Shown: positions 1 to 9,494 of the stretch, in pieces
How positions within the stretch are numbered: the stretch's first letter is position 1
Layout: each line of letters starts with the position of its first letter
Assembly: GCF_023284065.1 (NCBI RefSeq)
Contig: NZ_JAKIKP010000002.1
Span: 186,001 to 250,000 of the forward strand
Length of the DNA stretch: 64,000 bases
Direction: 5' to 3'
DNA from: Shewanella gaetbuli
Lineage (GTDB): Bacteria; Pseudomonadota; Gammaproteobacteria; Enterobacterales; Shewanellaceae
Translations under genes and position numbers: made by a program
Notes under the pieces: model-generated
Told to the model about the DNA's origin: nothing
What the model saw: only the letters and a program-made list of their open reading frames with translations
Databases searched by the model: none

Positions 1-329
1 AACTCAAAATCTAAATCGAATTCTACTTTACACGCATCATCAGTTAACTCAGTGAAAACCCACAGCCCATGAAGGTGTTTAAACGGCCCATCAACAAGTT
101 CAAGGGCAATACGTTTACCCTGTTCAACTTGATTTCGTGTAGTGAATGTTTTTTTTATTCCAGCCTTACTCACATCAACCGATGCCACCATGGTTTTACC
201 ATCAAATTCCAATACCTTACCGCCCACGCAGCCGGGTAAAAAGGCATGATAAGACTCAACATCGTTAACTAATTCGTACATTTGTAAGGCACTAAAGCGT
301 ACCAACACACTTTTGGAGATTTTAGGCAT
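1..329 (-). CDS. RatA-like SRPBCC/START-domain protein (3' part cut by window edge)
   Basis: About 109 N-terminal residues are visible, beginning MPKISKSVLV and containing YELVNDVESYHAFLPGC, the opening helix and strand of the RatA/YfjG (coenzyme Q-binding COQ10 homologue) family. Family members are about 145 residues, so roughly a quarter is missing beyond position 1. E. coli RatA was described as inhibiting 70S ribosome formation, while COQ10 homologues bind ubiquinone, so the real role here is open. It is divergent from smpB, the usual arrangement of this pair in gammaproteobacteria, which supports the call. The start is the ATG at 327-329. Confidence 0.85.
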   Translation of the reverse strand, partial: MPKISKSVLVRFSALQMYELVNDVESYHAFLPGCVGGKVLEFDGKTMVASVDVSKAGIKKTFTTRNQVEQGKRIALELVDGPFKHLHGLWVFTELTDDACKVEFDLDFE

Positions 330-555
330 CCGCACTCACTACAGGTAAATAAAGCCAAGATTTTATCACGATAAATAAAAAAGGCATCAGTTACCATACA
401 ACTACGGGTACACAATGGCTAAATTTAGGTATAATCGTTGAATTATTAATATTCTTCCCCATATCTATACTATCTATAGCACCTTATAAATAGGTATAGC
501 GCCTTTAAATTGGGTTTAATTGCAGGCCAAAAATGCCTGAATGGTAAAATTTAGC

Positions 556-1050
556 ATGGTAAAAAAGAATTCCAAAAAATCAAAGAATCCACCAGCCACG
601 ATTACACGTAACAAGCGCGCGACCTTTGAATTTAAAATTGAAGACAAAATTGAAGCAGGACTTGAACTTCAAGGTTGGGAAGTAAAGTCTTTGCGTATGG
701 GTAAAGTGACTCTTGCTGACTGTTATGTCTACATTAAACAAGGTGAAGCCTTTATGCATGGTTGTACCGTGCAACCGCTTAATACCGCTTCAACTCATGT
801 AGTATGCGACCCTATTCGTACTAAAAAGCTATTACTTAAGCGCAGCGAAATCGACAAGCTTGAAGGGCTTATCGAACGCCAAGGCTACACCTTAGTGCCA
901 TTATCACTTTACTGGCGTAAAGGCGCTTGGGTTAAAGTAGAAATCGGCTTAGGTAAAGGTAAGAAAGATCATGATAAACGCCAAGATACCAAAGAACGTG
1001 AGTGGAAAGTTGAACAGTCACGCGTAATGAAAAAGTCACGTTTGGGTTGA
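556..1050 (+). CDS. smpB: SsrA-binding protein SmpB
   Basis: SmpB binds the tRNA-like domain of tmRNA and delivers it to stalled ribosomes for trans-translation. The protein shows the family core [30 protein letters not shown], the [11 protein letters not shown] segment and a basic C-terminal tail ending KKSRLG, which folds in the mRNA channel. From the chosen ATG it has 164 residues, the family's usual length, starting MVKKNSKK. An in-frame ATG lies five codons upstream (541), but the extra residues are not family-like. The partner RNA ssrA follows 76 bp downstream on the same strand. Confidence 0.96.
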   Translation: MVKKNSKKSKNPPATITRNKRATFEFKIEDKIEAGLELQGWEVKSLRMGKVTLADCYVYIKQGEAFMHGCTVQPLNTASTHVVCDPIRTKKLLLKRSEIDKLEGLIERQGYTLVPLSLYWRKGAWVKVEIGLGKGKKDHDKRQDTKEREWKVEQSRVMKKSRLG

Positions 1051-1109
1051 TAAATGTACAAACGATTGTAATTGAGTAATTTACATTAGGCATTTTGCTA
1101 ATAACTCGA

Positions 1110-1115
1110 TACAAT
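1110..1115 (+). promoter_or_regulatory. Probable -10 element of the ssrA promoter
   Basis: TACAAT lies 11 bp before the mature tmRNA 5' end. A weak -35 candidate (TAGGCA, 1087-1092) sits 17 bp further upstream. Because the mature 5' end is made by RNase P, the transcript start should lie between this box and 1127. Confidence 0.4.
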
Positions 1116-1126
1116 CAGCAGACTTT

Positions 1127-1482
1127 GGGGGCGATTCTGGATTCGACAGGATTCACGAAACCCTGGGAGCATGTCGAGGGGCGGTTGGCCTCGTAAAAAG
1201 CCGCACAGTTATAGTTGCAAACGACGATAACTACGCTCTAGCAGCTTAGGCTAGCTAGCCATCAACCACACGTTTCGCATATGGGCAGTGGATTCTGATG
1301 GTCATATTACATCATGCTAGCGAGGGAACCTTGTTCGGGGGTGAACCGCGAAACAGTACCGGACTCGCCAATTGCAATCCTGTCTTTCGGAGTGTACTTG
1401 GTTAACCAAAAGAGAGACTAAACATGTAGCGCCTTGGATGTAGGCTTTCTGGACGCGGGTTCAAGTCCCGCCGCCTCCACCA
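1127..1482 (+). ncRNA. ssrA: Transfer-messenger RNA (tmRNA)
   Basis: The 5' end GGGGGCGAUUCUGGAUUCGAC and the 3' end with T-arm GGGUUCAAGUCCC and encoded CCA form the tRNA-Ala-like domain. The seven acceptor pairs can be drawn between 1127-1133 and 1472-1478 (one G-U). The tag reading frame at 1217-1249 (GCA to TAG) encodes ANDDNYALAA, one residue different from the E. coli ANDENYALAA tag. Mature length is about 356 nt. It is preceded by smpB, and its 3' end is a well-known integration site for P4-type islands, matching the integrase remnant downstream. Confidence 0.97.
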
Positions 1483-1490
1483 AATAAATA

Positions 1491-1516
1491 AAAAAGACGT
1501 CTTAGGACGTCTTTTT
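1491..1516 (+). terminator. Rho-independent terminator of ssrA
   Basis: An 11-bp perfect stem (AAAAAGACGTC / GACGTCTTTTT) with loop TTAG is followed by further T residues. It sits 8 bp after the tmRNA CCA end. Confidence 0.9.
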
Positions 1517-1645
1517 TTTTCGCCTAAACCCCGAGGAATAAAAAGTTTTAGCGTCTTTACACATCTAATTAGATCTAATTGTACCAAGAACTTTTAGTAA
1601 CACCCAATGTGACATCGCCTCATAATATTCCTACATGGCGTTACA

Positions 1646-2290
1646 ATGGCAAGACTAACAAATCCGTTAACGGCTACAGAAATTGCTAAAGCCAAACCTC
1701 GTGAAAAAGAATACAACTTAGCTGATGGCATAGGCTTACAGCTAAGAGTTAAACCTCATGGGTCAAAGCACTGGCTTTTTAATTAATCAAGACCTGTCAC
1801 CAAAAAGAGAGCTAACCTTTCACTTGATTCTTGTCATGATTTATCTTTAGCAGATGCTCATAAGAAGAGAGTGGCTCGGGAGTTACTTGCGAATGAAATT
1901 GTTCTGCAAGCGCAACTTCAACAAGATTTATAAGCGAAACAAGCAGCTATTAGCAATACCTTACAGTTAATAGTAGATGATTGGTTTGAAGTTAAACGTC
2001 AGCAAGTTACACCTGAGCATGCTGCAAAACTATACCACTACACATCGATTTGAGTTATACATTCTTCCTTATCTAGGCAAGACACCTATAGGTGAAATAA
2101 CCGCACCTATGGCTATTCAAATATAAAGCCGCTTGAGGCTCAAGGTAAGCTTGAAACCTGTAAACGTGTGATAAGTTGGTTCAATGAAATGATGACGTTC
2201 GCTGTGAACACTGGAATTTTTTATTCAAATCCATTAGCTGATATTCCTGCTGCATTCAGAGCTCCAGAAAAGAAACACATGCTAACTATT
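1646..2290 (+). pseudogene. Degraded P4-type tyrosine integrase, N-terminal half only
   Basis: Reading from ATG 1646 gives MARLTNPLTATEIAKAKPRE, then LADGIGLQLRVKPHGSKHWLFN, the DUF4102/arm-binding domain of P4-like integrases. The frame is then broken by in-frame stops (near 1784, 1931 and 2051), with frame changes before the segments LPYLGKTPIGEITAPMAIQ and KRVISWFNEMMTFAVNTGIFYSNPLADI. The similarity ends at about KHMLTIPP, so the whole catalytic domain (R-H-R-Y) is absent. Its place just after the ssrA 3' end is the standard position of such an integrase at attL. The C-terminal piece could be called as a small ORF (2168-2434) but is part of this wreck. Confidence 0.85.
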
Positions 2291-2492
2291 CCTCCTAATG
2301 TAGTGTTGAACTCGTGTTTGTCTTGCTATAGAATCCGCGACCTTTATAAAAAGTCAGAGATATTGGTGTTAAGGTTAACTCTTCGGGTGTGCAGCTATAA
2401 CATGCCTTCAAAGTCAGAAATTTGCGAAAATTAACAATACCAGCCTGATTTTTTCTTATGTATATTCATTGCTATTCAGTGGAAAATTAATC

Positions 2493-3722
2493 TTGAATAA
2501 AATAATAACGTTTGTGTTTTCGTTTGTGTTTTTTGTCGTATCAGGCTGTGAAAGCACTCCTAAGTCGAGCTTGCAATATTATTCAACAGAGCAAGCTAAC
2601 TACATAATCCATTCGAACATTTCAAAAATACCATTAAAAAAAGAGCTGAAACGATTTATGGTACAGCCTGTTAACAAGACTCAAGAGTGTTTGATTGAGG
2701 AATTAGATGATGGCCAATATGAATTAGACTCAAGTATTCAAATTTATTGGGATGGTCAATGTAAAGATGGTTTTGCAATTGGCATAGGCAGAGCTTTCGC
2801 AATAGGTGATTACACTGATATGGAGCAAATCTATCAAGTAGGCCAATTAGGGAAGGCTGTAAATCATAAACCTGTAGTTGCTATTGATTACATCAGAAAT
2901 ACATCTATGAGAGGTGTTATTGATGTTGAAAACACAATTTCATTTAGTGGGCATATGCAAGTGATTGAAGATGATACTAATCATTTCGGTGTCATCAATA
3001 GCATGGGGTATATCGAAAATGATAACTATGCAATTCAAATTTCTAGCCCGTTCGATACAGTTAATAGATATATGAGTCACCGAGGTGATGGTGTCATTTA
3101 TGTGACAGAAGATTATTCAAGTGATTTTAAGAGCATTAAGTTAAAACTCACATTTTTAGATTTTGAAACAAAAATTAATTTGGGATTTGCAGCCATACAG
3201 TACCGTGAAACGGGGAATTGGGCATACCATGAAATGTCACCAACAAATCAATATTTGCAAAAAGTAAGTATTGAAAATAGTTTTTTTAACTCCTCAATTG
3301 AGTCTGAAAAAACGGTTTTAGTAGCCGAGCATAAAGCAAAACAAGATTACCAAGAAGCGATAGATTTAGAGAGAATATACACCAATAGAGTTTGTTCTAA
3401 AGAAAACCTAGATGTGCCCAAAGGTATGACTAAGAATAAATATACAAAAATTTGTGTTTATAACGATCAGTTTAGATCTAAGTTTGAAGCAGCTAAGGCG
3501 GAGTTTGACCTATCTCTTGCCAGAAAGAGGGAAGAGCATCGTTCTAAGCAAGAAATGCAGTTAAAGTTACGAAATACAAAGGCTGTAGAAAGTCAGGCCA
3601 GGGCAGCACAAAGCCAAGCCGATTCTGCTCGTCGTCAGGCTGATGCCGCAGTGTCTCAAAGTCTTAATTCAAATAGACAAGTGTATTGCCAAAAGGCTGG
3701 GCCCTTGATTATGTGTAATTAG
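2493..3722 (+). CDS. Lipoprotein of unknown function (island cargo)
   Basis: I do not recognise the family. The protein of about 409 residues begins with a lipoprotein signal, MNKIITFVFSFVFFVVSGC, with lipobox VSGC. A TTG at 2493 gives this compact signal peptide, and an upstream TTG at 2469 is the alternative start. The middle is mixed beta-like sequence with IYWDGQCKDGFAIGIGRAF, reminiscent of MORN-like repeats but not convincingly so. The last 130 residues are charged and helical, with an alanine/glutamine-rich stretch (ESQARAAQSQADSARRQADAAVSQ) likely to be a coiled coil. Composition is more AT-rich than the neighbouring core genes, and it lies between the integrase wreck and core genes, which suggests acquired DNA. 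Confidence 0.6.
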   Translation: MNKIITFVFSFVFFVVSGCESTPKSSLQYYSTEQANYIIHSNISKIPLKKELKRFMVQPVNKTQECLIEELDDGQYELDSSIQIYWDGQCKDGFAIGIGRAFAIGDYTDMEQIYQVGQLGKAVNHKPVVAIDYIRNTSMRGVIDVENTISFSGHMQVIEDDTNHFGVINSMGYIENDNYAIQISSPFDTVNRYMSHRGDGVIYVTEDYSSDFKSIKLKLTFLDFETKINLGFAAIQYRETGNWAYHEMSPTNQYLQKVSIENSFFNSSIESEKTVLVAEHKAKQDYQEAIDLERIYTNRVCSKENLDVPKGMTKNKYTKICVYNDQFRSKFEAAKAEFDLSLARKREEHRSKQEMQLKLRNTKAVESQARAAQSQADSARRQADAAVSQSLNSNRQVYCQKAGPLIMCN

Positions 3723-4048
3723 CTGTGCTACTTCAAATTGATACAAATTAATAAGTTAAAGTAATCTTAAAGTCAGCCAAAATGCACTGAAAAATGAATA
3801 ATTTAAATAATGGGGTCAGAGTTAATTTAACTCATTTTACCCAGTAACGTGTCAGAAAAACTCTGCTGACACGTTATTGCCAAAACGAGTTTCAATCTGT
3901 TGTTATAAGCTAAACAAGCGCGAATACTTCCGAGGTTTATTTGCTTAAAAACATACAAAGGACAAGCCTGAATAACAACGCCATTAAAGTTAAGTCAATT
4001 AACTGAGTGTAGTAGCCAATCAATTAGCTACTACACAATGTCAACCAC
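3723..4048. other. Intergenic region with two inverted repeats
   Basis: No gene is visible. It holds TGGGGTCA followed by the palindrome GAGTTAA-T-TTAACTC (3819-3833), a sequence type I associate with small repeats near IS200-like/RAYT transposases. It also holds an 11-bp perfect hairpin TAACGTGTCAG / CTGACACGTTA (3845-3855 and 3866-3876, 10-nt loop). The hairpin has no T-tract on either side, so it is not an obvious terminator. Confidence 0.5.
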
Positions 4049-5164
4049 CTATTCTGTTGTCGTATCTGTTACAGATAGCTCTTCATCATCCACTTCTGCT
4101 GTTTCAACCACTAACCATGCTGAAAATAGTTTATAACTCAGCGCAAGCACGACTGCGCCAACAAACAAGCCGACAATGCCTGACAACAACATGCCACCAA
4201 TTGCCCCTAACAATATAACCAACATGGGAATATCAACGCCTCGGCCCATTAACATTGGTTTTAAGAAAGTGTCACTGGCACTCACCAATATGCTCCAGAT
4301 CATGAAGATGGTTGCGGTGGTCGACGATTCAACAGAAAATACATAGGCAATAATTGGGCCTAAAACCAAAATGGGGGGTAATTGAATAATGGCGAAAATT
4401 AATACCAATAACATCCAAATACCCACTGCGGGCACGCCCACTGCTGCCAGACCAACTCCGGCTAAAATTGACTGGATGAATGCCACACCAATCACCCCAT
4501 TAACCACACTTCTGACCGTTGCGACAGCAAGGTCTGAAAACTCTTCCCCATGCTTACCTGCTAGCCTTACTGAAACTTTGTGGAACATCTGACTTGAACC
4601 AGAGGCTTTACCCATAAACACACCAGCAATAATAATTGAAATTAAAAATTGCAAAACGGTCAAGCTAAAACTCCCAACAGCACTGGCAGCCGATGTTGAA
4701 AAGCTTTTTATTTCTTCTGCATATTTTTGTATGAAGTCTTGCAGATCAGCAGAAGCATCAGCCCAAAATTCATAGAGACTCTCTCCAATGATTGGCCACT
4801 CTGCAACAGAGGTTTTAGGCGCTGGAATGGTTAATGTGCCATTATGAATTTCAGCAATAAAATCTTGGGTACTTGAAACAAGTGCCCCTGAAAATAAAAA
4901 AGTAGGTACTAATAATAGCGCCAACGCTAAAAGGGTAATCATCAGGCTGGTTTTACTCACTGATAAGTGTGATTTTTTACTAACAAACAACACGACCGGA
5001 TAAAGGGCGATAGCAATAATACCGCCCCATAAAATGGGCATGATGAAAGGCTGAATGATTTTGAAGCACCAAATCACCATAATAAAAATTAACGCTATTT
5101 TAATGGCAGCATCTACCGCGGCATTAGTAAACTCTTTCGAGTTTGTTATTGGTTTATCGCTCAT
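4049..5164 (-). CDS. AI-2E family transporter (YdiK/PerM-like permease)
   Basis: An integral inner-membrane protein of 371 residues. It has an N-terminal hydrophobic pair (about residues 20-70), a soluble loop (about 100-160), and a C-terminal bundle with the family-typical AFIQSILAGVGLAAVGVPAVGIWMLL and IIQLPPILVLGPIIAYVF segments and a PMLMGRGVDIPMLVILLGAIGG motif. The family name comes from TqsA, reported to export autoinducer-2. Other members act as Na+/H+ antiporters or are uncharacterised, so the substrate cannot be told. It is transcribed in the same direction as the DUF2955 gene upstream, 130 bp away. Confidence 0.85.
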   Translation of the reverse strand: MSDKPITNSKEFTNAAVDAAIKIALIFIMVIWCFKIIQPFIMPILWGGIIAIALYPVVLFVSKKSHLSVSKTSLMITLLALALLLVPTFLFSGALVSSTQDFIAEIHNGTLTIPAPKTSVAEWPIIGESLYEFWADASADLQDFIQKYAEEIKSFSTSAASAVGSFSLTVLQFLISIIIAGVFMGKASGSSQMFHKVSVRLAGKHGEEFSDLAVATVRSVVNGVIGVAFIQSILAGVGLAAVGVPAVGIWMLLVLIFAIIQLPPILVLGPIIAYVFSVESSTTATIFMIWSILVSASDTFLKPMLMGRGVDIPMLVILLGAIGGMLLSGIVGLFVGAVVLALSYKLFSAWLVVETAEVDDEELSVTDTTTE

Positions 5165-5294
5165 AAATCCCTCTCCCTAGTCTTTTGGTGTTCCGTTGCT
5201 TACATAATGTTAGTTAATAAATATATATTTGTATGAATAATACCGAGCCTTACGACCTAACATCGTTATCTTAAGAGACTCATTTTCCATTGAA

Positions 5295-6356
5295 TTAATG
5301 ACGATTTGACGGCAGAAACCGCCAATTTCTTGTTTCTAAGTAAAATGAAGCCACAACCATATACACCCCAACAATAAATAGTTGCGCGATACGAATATAA
5401 AAATTAGTCGCGACATCCGAATCTGTTGACGAAGCCGTTGAGCCGACAACAACCAGTAAACCAGTAAAGATACCAGCAAAAATTGGCGCTTTTGCAGGGT
5501 CTTGATAAATCTTCTGAGCAAAAATTAACGCAGCAAACATGGTTAAGCCAACATAAAAAGCTAACTCAGGTACGATCACTAATAAGTTATAAAACACTAT
5601 AGCCAACACGCCCCCTATGCCGTTAGTAAGCAATAAAAACAAACTGACTTTTATGCTTTTAGTGCCTGCGGCTTGCAAAGATAAAATAGCGATAAAAATC
5701 ATGGTGAGTAATGCACCTGTTACTTCAAACAAAAAGAAAAAGGTGATCACAGGGAAAGAGATTATTAACGCTCTAATTGCTTCATAAAAACGCTGGTCAG
5801 ATGAAAGTTCAGGCTCTGAAAAACGTTCTTTTTCAGGGGCAAGATCAGGTAATAAAATATGTAATAAGGTAAAAATTAATACCGCTATAACACCCGATAA
5901 ACTAATCCCTGCCCCGACAAAAATGGCTATACCAGGGTGTAATATCCCTAAGTAAGGTAAAACCAATGTAGAAACAATTAAAATTGTGGCGAAAAAGTTC
6001 CACTTAGGATTTGAGAATAAATAATAAGCCCATAGCATCATTAAAGCTAACAAGGGCAAAAGGATAAATGGATAATGAACAGGGCCAAAACTCACCATCC
6101 AAGCAATGCCAATTGTCACCACCATTGAGTTGAGCAATTCATATACAGTTTGAATGGTCGGTGCAACACGTTCAACTAAAAATTTAGCAACAAACACGGG
6201 CAATATGAAGGCTAACTGCCACTCAAAAAAAGCTGAAATAGCTACAGCAATACCAACACCTAGCGTAAAACGTAGCACTCGGCGGGTATATATTACCTCA
6301 ACCAATTCTGTATTCTTGGCATTTGAACTATCTTGCGCAGCTGCATTATCTGACAT
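5295..6356 (-). CDS. DUF2955 membrane protein (FUSC-like efflux component)
   Basis: 353 residues with about ten hydrophobic segments, starting after a polar N-terminus with TRRVLRFTLGVGIAVAISAFFEW, and VAPTIQTVYELLNSMVVTIGIAW, typical of DUF2955 proteins. These resemble half of an aromatic-acid exporter (AaeB/FUSC-type) permease and are nearly always paired with a HlyD-type periplasmic adaptor, as here. The start overlaps the end of the upstream hlyD gene by 11 bp, indicating translational coupling. Function as an efflux permease is inferred from this pairing, and the substrate is unknown. Confidence 0.8.
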   Translation of the reverse strand: MSDNAAAQDSSNAKNTELVEVIYTRRVLRFTLGVGIAVAISAFFEWQLAFILPVFVAKFLVERVAPTIQTVYELLNSMVVTIGIAWMVSFGPVHYPFILLPLLALMMLWAYYLFSNPKWNFFATILIVSTLVLPYLGILHPGIAIFVGAGISLSGVIAVLIFTLLHILLPDLAPEKERFSEPELSSDQRFYEAIRALIISFPVITFFFLFEVTGALLTMIFIAILSLQAAGTKSIKVSLFLLLTNGIGGVLAIVFYNLLVIVPELAFYVGLTMFAALIFAQKIYQDPAKAPIFAGIFTGLLVVVGSTASSTDSDVATNFYIRIAQLFIVGVYMVVASFYLETRNWRFLPSNRH

Positions 6357-7521
6357 AAGAAAACCAGCTTACCGCTCGAATCCAAAATCTGCCGAATAGG
6401 TTCATCATTGAATCTTCTTCCGTGTAAACCATCACATCAGCTTGCCCTCCCACCCTTCGCATACCTTTAGCTTGTTCATCGTCAAAATGTATCGTGACAG
6501 GAAATCGCTGAGTTTGTCTTAACCAACCAGTTTGACCGGTGGTTTGAGCAAGTTTGCCAGTTTGCTCACTTTGCCCCCAATCAACACCGTAATCAATATG
6601 AGCCACTTCGCCAGTAAACACTTTACCGGGAGCATAATCGAGTGCGAATTCAACTTTATCTCCCGCTTGCATATTACCTAGGCTATTTTCTCTGAAGTTA
6701 GCTTCAATCCATACATCTTCAGCAGAAATAAAAGTCATAATGGGCTGACCGGCAATAGCATAAAAACCTTCCTTTAAGCGAAAATTTGAAGCCACACCAT
6801 CTGTTGGCGCTTTTATCTCTGTACGAGCTAAGTTAAGCTCGGCTTGCTCTAACGCTAATAATGCTGACTTAACTGCAGTATTGTTCTCACCTTCTGAGCC
6901 TAATCTTTCTTCTGCTTTAGCTAAATCAGCTTTTGCACTGGCCACTCCGGCTTTTGCACTGGTTAGGGCTGCACGGGCATTATCGGCATCAGCCTCTGAC
7001 ATAACTTGTTGTTCAACCATGGTAAAAATACGCTTAGACTGTACTTTTGCATTAGTATAGTTGGCTTCAGCATTTACCACCTTCGCTTTAGCGGCGGTAA
7101 CATTTGCTGTTAATGCTCCCATGTTTTGCCCTGCCTGCGTTACATTCTGCTGTGCGGTATACAGTGCAATTTCATAATCGCGGGGATTAATTCTTGCTAA
7201 CACTTCTCCTTTACGAATTAAGGTATTAGGTGTTGCTAAAATTTCAATCACTTCACCCGAAACTTGTGGGGTAATGGGGACAACAAAGCCTCGAATGCGC
7301 CCTAGGTCGGTTGAGGGAATATAACGGTCAGCAATAAGATGAAATACAAACAAAAAGCCAACCACAATGAGAATAATATTGGTCGCTTTTCGAATTTTTG
7401 GGTTCTTAGACTGTTCTGTTTTGGTATCAACAAGATTAACATCTTCCGGAGGGGTATCTTGATTATTCGCGTTTGTGGCGACTAATGTAGTAGAAGATTG
7501 TTCGTTATGCTTGTCTGTCAT
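6346..7521 (-). CDS. HlyD/EmrA-family periplasmic adaptor protein
   Basis: 391 residues. The cytoplasmic N-terminus (about 45 residues, polar) is followed by one transmembrane helix (NIILIVVGFLFVFHLIA). Then come the barrel-sandwich hybrid halves (ITPQVSGEVIEILATPNTLIRKGEVLARINPRDYEIAL and IKAPTDGVASNFRLKEGFYAIAG) flanking an alanine-rich coiled-coil hairpin (about 130-240). The C-terminal beta-barrel contains WIEANFRENSLGNMQAGDKVEF. Such proteins connect an inner-membrane permease to an outer-membrane channel. It forms an operon with the overlapping DUF2955 gene; no TolC-like gene is nearby. Confidence 0.88.
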   Translation of the reverse strand: MTDKHNEQSSTTLVATNANNQDTPPEDVNLVDTKTEQSKNPKIRKATNIILIVVGFLFVFHLIADRYIPSTDLGRIRGFVVPITPQVSGEVIEILATPNTLIRKGEVLARINPRDYEIALYTAQQNVTQAGQNMGALTANVTAAKAKVVNAEANYTNAKVQSKRIFTMVEQQVMSEADADNARAALTSAKAGVASAKADLAKAEERLGSEGENNTAVKSALLALEQAELNLARTEIKAPTDGVASNFRLKEGFYAIAGQPIMTFISAEDVWIEANFRENSLGNMQAGDKVEFALDYAPGKVFTGEVAHIDYGVDWGQSEQTGKLAQTTGQTGWLRQTQRFPVTIHFDDEQAKGMRRVGGQADVMVYTEEDSMMNLFGRFWIRAVSWFSYVR

Positions 7522-8154
7522 AATTTACCTTGGATTAAATCAATGTCATGATTGTTAACCTAACAACTCAAAGTCGATTGTGTTAATAATGGCTAACCAA
7601 CAGTGTTAGCGAGATGTAACCGTTGTTATTTATTGTCAGTATAGAACTAACATTGTTTTAAATTCAACCATAAACGAGTGCATTTTCTAGCAAAAACTTA
7701 CATCAAAGCTAGCCGTAACATGCTGATTTAAAGTTATTATTAAACAGCTAACTTATTCCACTCTAGTAAAGCCGACTTTTCTAATTTAATTCACCAAACA
7801 TTGATCTAGATTTAAAAAGAGTTCTTTCAATCGCGTATAATCTAACCAAATTAAAATCTAACAAAGTTGAACGGACTCTCTTCCGAGTATGACTAAAGTT
7901 TTGCAAAGCCTCGAATAATCCATATTCACACTTCGCCTTTTATACTCATTGATTGAATAACCAATACAGAAAAATACCTTAATTTGTCAGTTCAAATTTG
8001 GCTTTCTACCCTGAGATAAGTTGCTTTCGTTTATGCGTCAAACCACTGTCTACGGTTATATCACAATCAAATTAAGCTAATTTCTTGGCAGCAATTTCAG
8101 TTAAAAATGCTGCCACAATATAATTTTAAAAGTTTCACCTTGAGGTAATAAAAA
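7522..8154. other. Divergent intergenic region between hlyD-like and dcu-like genes
   Basis: 633 bp without a gene. The only clear symmetry is GCTAAC-N7-GTTAGC at 7592-7610, about 70 bp upstream of the hlyD-like start, a possible operator. TTGATCTAGATTTAA at 7801 resembles an FNR half-site only. A ribosome-binding site TTGAGGTAAT precedes the dcu-like ATG. Confidence 0.4.
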
Positions 8155-9462
8155 ATGGTAGTGGTAGAATTGCTCACCGTACTGGTGTTCATATACTTAG
8201 GCGCAAGAATTGGCGGTATAGGCATCGGCCTTGCCGGTGGGTTGGGTGTAGTATTTTTATCTTTGGTGTTAGGTGTCCCCACTAGCCAAACGTTTATCCC
8301 TATTGATGTAATTTTGATCATTATGTCGGTAATCACGGCAATTGCAGCAATGCAGGTTGCAGGGGGTTTAGACTGGTTAGTCGATATTGCTGAGCGTTTT
8401 TTGAAAAAACACCCACAACGCATCACTTTTTATGCCCCAATGGTGACTTTCTTTATGACCTTGCTTGCCGGTACTGGTCATACTGCATTTTCAACTTTAC
8501 CCGTTATTGCTGAAGTCGCTAAAGGACAGGGTATCCGCCCTTCTAGACCATTATCGATATCTGTTATTGCCTCACAGGTGGCAATTACTGCTTCGCCAAT
8601 TTCTGCAGCGGTTGTTGCATTTGCGGCAATGCTTGAGCCACAAGGGGTCGATTACTTAACTTTACTATTGATTTGTATTCCTACAACATTTATCGCCTGT
8701 ATGATAGGTGCTGGTGTTGCTAACTTTTTGGGGTGCGAGCTAAAAGATGACCCTGTATATCAACAACGTTTAGCGCAAGGCTTAATTAAACTCAACACTG
8801 ACCAAAAACGCGAAATTTTACCCACAGCTAAAACTGCCACGAGCATATTTTTAGCAGCGATTACTTTAGTCGTCATTTATGCTGCTGCAATTTCTGATTC
8901 AATTGGACTAATTACTAACCCCACCTTAGGACGAAATGAGGCCATTATGAGCATTATGCTCAGTGCCGCTGCTATTATTGTTTTAGTCACTAAAATTGAT
9001 GCTTCAAAAATTCAAAATGCTGCCACATTTCGTTCAGGAATGACCGCATGTATTTGTGTATTAGGTGTCGCTTGGTTGGGGTCAACTTTTGTCAATGCCC
9101 ACGTTGATGGCATTAAAGACGTTGCAGGAGCATTGCTCACTGACCATCCATGGATGCTCTCATTAGTGCTATTTTTTGCCTCAATGTTGTTGTATTCACA
9201 AGGCGCGACGACAGTGGCATTAATGCCAGCCGCACTGGCTATTGGTGTTGCACCACTAACTGTTGTAGCCTCTTTTGCTGCCGTTAGTGCTTTATTTGTA
9301 TTACCAACCTATCCAACGCTGCTCGCAGCAGTAGAAATGGACGATACCGGCTCAACACGTATTGGTAAATATGTGTTTAACCATCCATTTTTTATCCCCG
9401 GTGTCGTAACAATTACCTCTGCAGTAATATTGGGCTTTATCTTTGGTAGCTTGTTTATCTAA
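8155..9462 (+). CDS. Anaerobic C4-dicarboxylate transporter, DcuA/DcuB family
   Basis: 435 residues, almost entirely hydrophobic, with the family-typical N-terminus (LGARIGGIGIGLAGGLGVVFL), PIDVILIIMSVITAIAAMQVAGGLDWLV, the conserved GTGHTAFSTLPVIAEVA loop and the ITASPISAAVVAFAAM motif. DcuA/B proteins exchange fumarate, aspartate or malate for succinate during anaerobic growth, which suits a fumarate-respiring organism. The gene stands alone, with a good Shine-Dalgarno sequence and a strong terminator. I cannot separate DcuA from DcuB by eye, and I found no clear FNR or CRP palindrome upstream. Confidence 0.88.
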   Translation: MVVVELLTVLVFIYLGARIGGIGIGLAGGLGVVFLSLVLGVPTSQTFIPIDVILIIMSVITAIAAMQVAGGLDWLVDIAERFLKKHPQRITFYAPMVTFFMTLLAGTGHTAFSTLPVIAEVAKGQGIRPSRPLSISVIASQVAITASPISAAVVAFAAMLEPQGVDYLTLLLICIPTTFIACMIGAGVANFLGCELKDDPVYQQRLAQGLIKLNTDQKREILPTAKTATSIFLAAITLVVIYAAAISDSIGLITNPTLGRNEAIMSIMLSAAAIIVLVTKIDASKIQNAATFRSGMTACICVLGVAWLGSTFVNAHVDGIKDVAGALLTDHPWMLSLVLFFASMLLYSQGATTVALMPAALAIGVAPLTVVASFAAVSALFVLPTYPTLLAAVEMDDTGSTRIGKYVFNHPFFIPGVVTITSAVILGFIFGSLFI

Positions 9463-9494
9463 GCAAATGATTAATATCGAGCCGACAAACAAAA

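Noticed and set aside
1402..1587. Minus-strand frame of 61 residues (RRRDLNPRPESLHP)
   Set aside because: It is an antisense reading of the tmRNA 3' end, a well-known false gene.
2168..2434. 88-residue frame as a separate gene
   Set aside because: Its first half (WFNEMMTFAVNTGIFYSNPLADI) is integrase sequence in frame with an upstream fragment; it is part of the integrase pseudogene.
3723..4048. attR copy of the ssrA 3' end
   Set aside because: No repeat of the tmRNA T-arm/acceptor sequence is present between the integrase remnant and the AI-2E-type gene.
7801..7815. FNR site upstream of the dcu-like gene (TTGATCTAGATTTAA)
   Set aside because: Only the left half matches TTGAT-N4-ATCAA, and it lies about 340 bp from the start codon.
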